From positions 124,001 to 188,000 of the forward strand of contig JADJWF010000001.1 of the NCBI GenBank assembly GCA_016716505.1: a DNA stretch of 64,000 bases, in the 5' to 3' direction. The notes below the pieces were generated by a model, which saw only the letters and a list, made by a program, of their open reading frames with translations, was not told the DNA's origin and did not search any database. The DNA comes from Verrucomicrobiota bacterium (GTDB lineage: Bacteria > Verrucomicrobiota > Verrucomicrobiia > Limisphaerales > J093). This document shows, in pieces, positions 44,282 to 53,200 of this stretch. Positions within the stretch are counted from its first letter, which is position 1. Each line of letters opens with the position of its first letter. The translations under genes were made by a program, and so were the position numbers.

Positions 44282-47200
44282 TCAGTCGCATCGGAGGCGG
44301 TAGAAGCGCGTCCCCGAGGTTGGGATCAAGTGGACCCGAGCCAGGCCGTTGGTTAGTTCCATGGTGGCATCGGTGACGACCGTCCACCCGGTCGGTGCAC
44401 CCAAGTGGGAGGTTTCTTCCACCATGCAGTTTGGGCGTGCGACAGGCCATTCAAGGATCAAACGGCCCGGTTCAAGCCGCGCGGTCAGCGACCCGGCATC
44501 GGACGTTTCGAGGGCCCGATAGAAACCCATTGCGTCGGCTGCCTCCGGGAGGCTTACGCGCATCCAGGTGTTGCTCAGCACCAGCCGGCTTTCCTGGAGC
44601 CATGCTGCATCCCGGAGGGCGGGGGTGCTTTCAATGAGGTAGGTTTGGCCGGGCCGGCCGTAGAGCGTGAGCGTGGCGGTGCCCGCCGAACGCTCGAGAT
44701 CCGCCACGATGGGTTGTCGGGCAATAACAAAGACCCGCCCCGGCTTCCCGGCGCCGTTGTCGTACACCGTCCCATCCGAGCCAATTCCCAGCACCTCGGT
44801 GGCATCAAGATGGACGACGGTGGAGTCCTCCCGAGGCGGTGCGTAAAAACTCAACCGGGCGAGTTCCTGGGTGCCCAGTAGCTGACTCCCAGGCTGAAGG
44901 GCGAAAGTCACCCGGAACAGGTTGGTGGTCACTCGTTCCAGTGAGCTGGCACTCAGCCCTGGAGCCCGCGGTTGCAACACCAGATTGGTCAACGCGGCTT
45001 CGTCCGTCGTTAGGGTGAAGCTCACGTTGGTCAGCGGCACCCCCGCCACCAACCCCAGCGGAACGAAACCGGCCTCGCCCGCCAGCAGGTTGGTGGTGCC
45101 GACGCCGAGCGCAAAGTCGCTAAGCGCGTCCACCACCGTCACCCGGAAGGTCTGCGTGGCGGCCAGACTGCCCGGGCCGTTGTCCCGCACCACCACGGTG
45201 ATCGTGTTGGTCACCCCGCCCTGCGTCTCGCTGGGCCGCCAGCGGAACAGGCCGCTGGCCGGGTCAATCATCGCCCCCGCCGGCGGGTTGACCAGACTCC
45301 AGGTCAATTGCTGCGCCGGCAGGTCGGCGTCGCTGGCCACGTTGGTCACGATCAGCCAGCGGCCTTCCAGCACGGTCGCATCCTGAATCGGCGACAGTAC
45401 CGGTGCGCTGTTGACCTCGTTGACCACCAGGCGGAACGTGTTGGTCGCCGCCTTCGACGGCACCCCATCATCGCGCACGACCCAGGTGATGATATTCGTA
45501 CTCGGCCCGTGGGCCTCGCCCGTCAGCCACCGCATCTGGCCGGTGGCCGCATCCATCGTCAGACCCGGCGGCCCGGCCAACAGGCTGAACGTCAGCCGGT
45601 CGGCCGGCACATCCTCGTCCGTTACCACCGGGGTCAGCCTGAACTCGCTGCCCTCGTCGAGCACCTGGTCCGCCGGCGGCGTGATGGCCGGGGCGTGATT
45701 GACCAATGACACGGTGGTCTGCGCGTCGGGCGTGGCCGGCACCTCCTCGCGGTTGCCGGCGGCGTCCACCGCCCGGCTGTAGAAGGCATACTGCGAGCCG
45801 AATTCGCCTTGGAACACGGCGCTCGTCAGCCGGGTGCGCTGCAACCACGGCACAAACGCGCCTCCGTTCACCGACACGAACACGTCGTAGCCGGCCACGC
45901 TGCCGGAGTCATCCGCGCCACTCCACTGCACCGGAAACGCTTCCCGACTGGCCGCCGGCAACGCCGCCACCTGGCTGTCGGGCGCGGTCGTGTCCGGCGC
46001 CGGCAGCGGCTCGTAGTGCAGCGTGTAGCTGCCCGGACTGTTGTGGTCCAGCAGGTGCAGGATGTTCTCCCGGATGGGCCGCCGACCCAGCCCGATGAAG
46101 GTGCGGTCGGTGCTCCAGGCGTTTGTACCCACGCTGATCTCCGCGCCGTCCGACCGTACCACCCGACGCAGGAGGAACTGGCCGTCGCCCGGCTCGGGCA
46201 CGCGCAGGTAGGCCCAGCCGGCGGGCATGGGCGCGGTCAGGTGCACCTGCAAGTGACCCGCCCCCGGCGGCGCGTCCACCGCGGCGGTCTCGACCACTTC
46301 GACCAGATTGGTGCTGCCGTCGCTCAGGTAAAGCGTATCGGGTCGGTCGTTGGGATCGGGCAAGTCATTGACCAGGAAGTCCGGCCGCCCGTCCTCAAAG
46401 GCTCCGCCGGCCTGGACCAGGTGGATCATCTCGTGAATGGTCACGTCTTCGATGAGCGAAGTCGCGCGGCCGCCCAGCGAATCTTCATGCTCGAAGGTGG
46501 CCCGGTAATCCACGAACAGCCCCTGGAGGGTGGAGGTGAAAAGCCAGCGGCCCAGCACGGTTGAGCCGGGGCCGATGTCGCCAAGGTTCATGGTCAACGA
46601 CGGCACGGTGTTCCGTCCCGCGACCTCCGAGGCAATGATCTGGAAGTCAATCAGCAGCCCCTTCTCGTTTTCGACGATGCGCGGCTCGGCGGAGGTAATT
46701 CTGAAGTTGCGGGCCTCGCCCCGGCCCACGTTCTCGACCAGAACCGCCAACGAGAACGGCACGCTCGGCTCGATGACCTCGGTGAACGGATCGTCGCTGA
46801 ACACGTCGCGGTCGTGGAAGTAGCGCAGTCGCAGGCGGGCGTTGGGATAGACGTTGACGCCGACGGGCACGAACACGGCCGAGGCGGCCGCCGGGCCGAC
46901 CCGATAGCTCATGGACCCGCCCACATAATAGCGCGTGACGCCCTCGGGCGCGGCGTCGTCGGTGGGCAAGATGATCCACCGGGCGCGGCCCGTGCTGGCG
47001 GTGGGCATGGCCCACAATTCCCGAGCCACGTCGAAGGCGTTCGTGCCCGGCACGCCCGGATCGGTGACGATGAGGCCGGTGAGTTCCGGCGGCAGGATCA
47101 CGAACCGGTCGTTGGCCAGGTTGCCGTTTTCGTCGTAGATCGAAACGGCCACATTCAGGTCGGTGAGGGGCAGGGTATCCGATTCGTTGATGATTTCGAG

Positions 47201-50200
47201 CGTGGCCCCGATGGCTTTACGGGTGAGCACGGCCTCCTGTTCAAGTTGGAGGCGGACCTGGGCGCAGACCTCCGCTCCGGAAGCGGCTCGCGCGCTCCCT
47301 TCGCCCGCGCTGGCGGTGACAATTGCGGGCGTGACGGGCCGTGGTGGCAACGCCACGTAGGTGACGTGCCGGGGCCTTGTCAATGCGTACCCCGCCGACG
47401 CCGGCGAGGATACGACCTGGCCGGTCTGCTCTGAGGCCGCGCGCGCCAATTCGGCCGCGCTGGTATAGTTGAACATCTGCGCCACCGCGTCCGCACTGTC
47501 GGTTTGAGCCGACGCCAGCGCGTTACCCTCGGACCAGCCGGACCAACTGGACAACGTGCAGCATCGGTTCGTAAGCAGCACCTCGGTCCACCCCTCCTTA
47601 ATGAAGCGCTCCGTGCCGCGGAGGGTGATTGAGCCTTCCAGCTCCAATTTGGCCACCAAGCCGTCGAAGCAACCCTCCAGTTTTCTCGATCCGTCGTTGC
47701 AGCCGCTGAATCGGAGGCTCAATCCGGTCTCGTAACCCACAGCCGCCTTGGCGGTGCCCTCGGTCGGCACCCCAGCGACGAACACGGTGAGCTTGGCGCT
47801 GCCCTTGAAACCGGCGAACACCTTGGCTCCCACCGTGCCTACCAGACACAGCTTGAGATCGCGCAAATGACACTTGGTAGAGAGTTCCGCATCCACCGTG
47901 CCGTAAGCGGTGAACTCCAGCCCCGCGAGGACGTCGAATTTGGCTTGGACCTCTTCCCCGGCGACGATCAAGGTCTTTGTGAACTCCGGCTGCAGGCCGT
48001 AGCCGATGATCAATTCCAAGCCCAGGCCCAACTTGCCCTTGGCCTTCAACCCCACCTTGCTCTCTGCGCAACAGGTGCAAAGCTGGGCGGCGGCCGTCGA
48101 ACTCAGCCGCAAGCCGCGCAGCTTCATGCCGGGCGCGTTCACGTTCAGGTAAGCGTTCACCGCCTCCTTGATAGGACCTGCGAGGTCGTACCGGAAACCG
48201 GCCTGGGCGGACCAACAGGCCTCGGAGAAAGAGTCCGGCTCGCAGGCGCAGGGATCCTTCGCGCGCACGAACGGCCGGCTCTCACTAAAGGTGAGTTCCA
48301 TCGGCCCGGAGGCCACACCGCCGGAGAGGCGGCCACTGGTCGGCGGCGTCTCACCCACGAAGGGAATGCGCGAGGCACCCGCGTTGGTGGGCGCTCCGCA
48401 ATCCCAACGGGCATGGGGAATCCAGATGGGGACCTTGTAGGTCACGCCAAAGGGACCGCAAAGAAGGATGTGCTCCCAATGGGCCGGAATCTCGCAGACC
48501 TTCGAGTCTGAAGCGGCCGTGGCCTTGCCTGCGCCGTGTCGGACCCGTTTGATGAGCAGCGGGACGGTGATCGAACTGCGCGCCGGCAACTCGCCCACGT
48601 CGCTGACCAGTGGCGTAAGCGTCCAATCCGGGTGCGTGCCGAAGACGAGTTGTCCCCTCTGAGCGGCGATCAGGCCATGGTTGGTGATCTTGAGGTCCAC
48701 CTGCGCCTCGTCACCCTGAACCTGCGCCAGGTCAATCACGTTCGGCTCCACCGTGACCACCGGCGCGGGCACGGTCGTTTCGAAGGTGGTTTCCAGCGTG
48801 ATCCGCGTCCGGTCCTCGATCTCGATTTCTTCGACCGTCCAAGTGTAGCGGACCACTTGGGTGCGGAGAAAGATTTCCTGGTCGTTCAACTCGCCCGGTT
48901 TGACCTGCACCGTGCCCGTGGTGGTGTCGTGGCGCGGCGCCGTGGCTTCGAGGTTGTAAGTCCCTTCGGGCAGGTTCTCAAAAAGCAACTCTCCGGCCGC
49001 GTCGGTCTGGCCCTGCGCGACCACCGAACCGTCGTATTGATCCCGCAAAATGATCGTCACGCCCGCCAGGTTGGTCAGAGGTGTCCCATGGTACGTGGCC
49101 TCGTCCACGGTCGTGAACCTCACGCTGCCGCGCGCGTCCGAAACCACCCTGACTTTGAACGGCACCGGCACGAATAGACCGTCCCCGGACACACCGAGCG
49201 TGCCGGTGAACTCGCCCAGGTTCAGGTCCGCCGGCGGGAGGAACTGGAGCGCGAACCGGTTCGTCGCGCCCGCCGCCACCGGTGGAATGGGATTGGTGGA
49301 TACCACCTGCAGCCACGAGACCGCCGGCAGGGAGAGTGTCAGGGCCGAACTGGGGGCGCCGCCCACGTTGACGACCTCCAGCTCGACCAGCCGCTGCTGG
49401 CCGCGCACCACGCCGACGTTGAGCGTGCCCGGATTCACCGCCAGGCGCGGGCGCAACGGCTCGATGATCACTTGCGCCGGCACTTCTGCGGTCACGCCTT
49501 CGGCGGTGGTGAAAATGAACGTGAACGTCACCAGCGATTCCTCCTCCACCAACGATGTGACCGAGTAGCTCACGGTCACACTGCCGGAAGCAGGCAGTGT
49601 GTTTGTGACCTGGGCCTCCACCCGAATGTCCGGCGTCGTGCTCGCCCGCACTTGCAGTGCCTGCAGCGGCACGTCGGTCAGGTTCTCAAGCTGGAACGCG
49701 CCCGTCAGGGTCGTGAGCGACACCATTTGATGGCTGATGACCGACACGCTGGGTTTCATGCCCAGCAACCTGAAGGCATCCTGCGCCGCCGTGGTGCTGA
49801 CACCCGGATGGTCCGCGCCCACCTCGTAGTAACCCGCCTCGCCGGGCAACGGCGTCCACGTAATCGCGTAGTTTCCGTCCGCGTCTGTGACCGCCGAGAT
49901 GATCCGCCGGGCGCCCTTGTGAAGCACGTGAATGTTCACCAGCTTGAACGGCACGGGCGATCCGACGTGATTGGTCGCCCGCCCACGCAGCGGCACCGGC
50001 GTGCCCGCGAGCGCCGTGGTCACATCCGTTTCTACCGTGGCCCGGTACGCCGGCCCGACCTGAAGAGCGGTCCGACTGATGGCCGTGTTGTTGTCCTCCA
50101 GGCCTTCGGCCACGCGATTGTCCGGATCGGTCTGGACGATCAGCCAGTACGACCCGCTGTCGCGCGGCATCCGCACGGGCAGCGTCTGCTCGAAGTACTG

Positions 50201-53200
50201 GCCGGAGGGCAAGGCGCCGTTGAAGGCGTACTGCCCCACGAGTGTGTCGTCGCCCACCGTCGCGTCGTGGGAGAGAAAGACGCGGGTGAGAAAGTTGCTG
50301 CCAGCCGGCACGAAGCCCTGGTTGGCGACCCGGTACGTGATCGAAATGGAACTCTCCGAATCCGCAGACGGCGGCACGTCGAGCTGCGCGACGACCAGGT
50401 CCGGCAAGTCCGTGTCCGTCACCGTGACCGTCTCGGCCGCCCCGGCAAACCCATCGGCGGCGGCGGTGATCGTGACGGTTTGGTTGCCGTCGTTCACCCC
50501 GTCATTGATCGTGGTCAGGGCGAACGTGGCTGACGGCTGCCCTGGCGGAATCACCACGCTCGCCGGCACGGTCGCTTCGGTCAGATCGCTGGACAGCACT
50601 GTGACCGTGAGCGCATTGGTGGGCGGGGTGTTCCGAGTCACCGTGAAGGTCGTCGCCGGACTCAGCCCCTCGCGGACCAGCTTCTGCGCCGCGGTCAAAC
50701 CAAGCGCCGGGCCGTCGTCGTCGGTCACGGTCAACCGGTCGGACCCGATGGCAAACAGCCGCGTGGCCGACCCGGAGGCGAGGACGAACCCGCCGATCTC
50801 GGTGGTTTGCGGCCCGTCCGGCACGGCGTCATCCACGGGCGTCACCACGAATTGAACCGTGGTTTCGCCGCCTGGAATCACCACCAGCGCGGGCACAGTT
50901 GCCGCGGCCGGATTGCTGCTGACCAATTCCACGGACAGTGGGCGGGCGCTGGGCAGATTGCGCGTGACCGCGCCCAGCAGGGCTTGCGCGCCGGCGTTCT
51001 CGCTCACGGTGTGGTTGGCCAGGCTGACCGTGACTTGCGGCCAATCGTCATCCAGCACGTTGAGGGTCGCCGAACCGCCAAGGAAACCGGGCGCGCTCGC
51101 CGTCACGAGGCACGGTGTCGGGGCTTCCACCAGGCTGTCGTCCACCGCAATCAGGTCGAAAGTTACGCTGTTCGAGCCGGCCGGCAGCGTGACCGTGCCG
51201 GGTGCCGCCAGGTGCCCGGGATTGAGGCTCTCGATCAGCACGGCCAGTTCGTTGCTCACACCCCAGGTTCGTGTGACCGTGGCGGCCACCGGTTGCCCCT
51301 CAATTACCTCCGCCGCCGCGAGCGTGAGCGTCAACTGTGGGCGGTCTGCGTCGAGCACCCGCAGCACCGCTTGGTCGAAGCGGACCCCCGGCGCCGTGGC
51401 CGTCAGCAGCACGGCTTTCGGCCCGTCCACGACGTTGTCCGGCACGACTATCAGGTCAACCGTCGTCATGGCCGCCCCTGCCGGGATTGTGACCGTGGCC
51501 GGCACGCGCAGTTCGTTGGTGTCGCTGCTGGTCAGCGTCACCTCAAGGTTGGTGGCGAGGCTGCCACTTCGGGTGACGGTACCAATCACGGCTGCCGCGG
51601 CGCTTTCGCTCACCTCGGTCACGGGCAGGTGCAGCGTAAGCGTGCTTTCCATCGCCAGCGCGTCGGCGGAGAACGCCGCGTTGTTGGTCTCGGCCAGTTC
51701 GATAAGGTCCCCGTCGCTGTCCACCACCACCAGGAACCATACTTCACTCCACGGCAGCGTCGTGGGCATCGTGACAGCCTGCGTGGTCGTCAAGAACTCC
51801 CCGGCGGTCAAAACATTGGTGACGGTGAACGAACCAAGCAGCATGTCGCTGCCCAGATTGGTGTCACCCGAAAGGTACACGGTCTCGGTCCACGGACCGG
51901 TAGCGACGGCCGTTCCGGCGTTGGTCACGGTCCATACGAGCGCGAGCGGCACGCCGGGCGCCGCGGACGCGGGCGCAATCAGGTCCGTGACGGCCAAGTC
52001 CGGCAACGGCGGTAAATCGAGGGCCAGCGGCACGCTGCGAAGGTTGTTGGCTTCGGCGGCCTCCGGCTGGGCGTCCTGGTAATCGGCCACCGCCACCAGC
52101 CAGAATGTCCCCGGAAGCGAGTCCGCCGTCAGCGGCAACGTGACGTTGGCCGAACGGGCATAACCGCCGCCCGCCGGCAACGGGCTGGCCTCCGCCGCCA
52201 CCGTCACCAGCGGGGTCGCGCCGGCGATCGAGTTGCTGACCGCGCTCAGATACACCCGGTCGCTCCAGGCGGCCGCGGCCGATGCCGTGCCCACGTTGGT
52301 CACCGCCCAGGTCACCGCAATCGTCTGCCCAAACTGCGCCGAGGCCGGCGCGCTCAACCCGGCCAGCGCCAGATCGGGCGTCAGCAGGGTCACAGGCACG
52401 GCAGCCACCACCGCGTTGTTTGTCTCGGTGTTCTCAAGGACTTCGTTGTCGGCGTCCGCCGTCACGACCAGCCAGCGGTTGCCCGCGGCCGTGGCGGGCA
52501 GAATGACGAGACCGGTTTGGGACAGCGCGGTGCCGGCGGCCAGCAGGTTGGTGGCGGTGAAGCTGGCCAGCGTGACCGCGCCTTCCCCGGCGGCGTTGGT
52601 GGCCAACTGCACGCGGGACTTCCAGGCGGCAATGACGTGGCCCGGGCCGAGGTTGGTCACGGTCCAGCCCAGGTTCAACGGCTGCCCGGCCAACGCGGAC
52701 GCGGGCGCGGTGAGGCTCGACACCGTCAGGTCGGGCAGGAATATCGTGAGGTTGGCCTGGAATGGCGCGGCCATCGGGTTGCCGGCCAGGTCGGTGATCT
52801 CCGGCCCGATCGTGATGGTGAAGTCGCCCTGCGGCAATGGCCCGGCCAGCGTCACGCGGAAGCTCGTAGCGCTGAGGCTGCTCACGCTTTGCACCGCAGG
52901 CGCGTTCGGGCCGCTGATCGTCACGTCCGCCGTCGAAATGCTGCTGGCGGCGTAAACCGAATCGAGGTTCACCTCGAAGGAGGTCATCGTATTTGAGACG
53001 ATGCCGGATGGGCTGACGCTGGTGATGCTTGGGCCGGTCTTGTCTATCGTGAAGGTCGCGACGTGCTCGCCGCCCGCGGTCAACTGGCGGATCAGGACGT
53101 TATCCACGTCCTGGTTCGCATAGCCGCCGCCGGTGTAGGCTCCGAAGCCGAAGTAGAACTGGGGCGGAATCGCATCCACCGGAATAATCTGTGATACGTG

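Noticed and set aside
50859..52082. A Ser/Thr-rich plus-strand frame of over 400 codons inside the giant gene
   Set aside because: Its composition is the complement of repeated CARDB and Calx-beta codons; no signal peptide or domain was seen.
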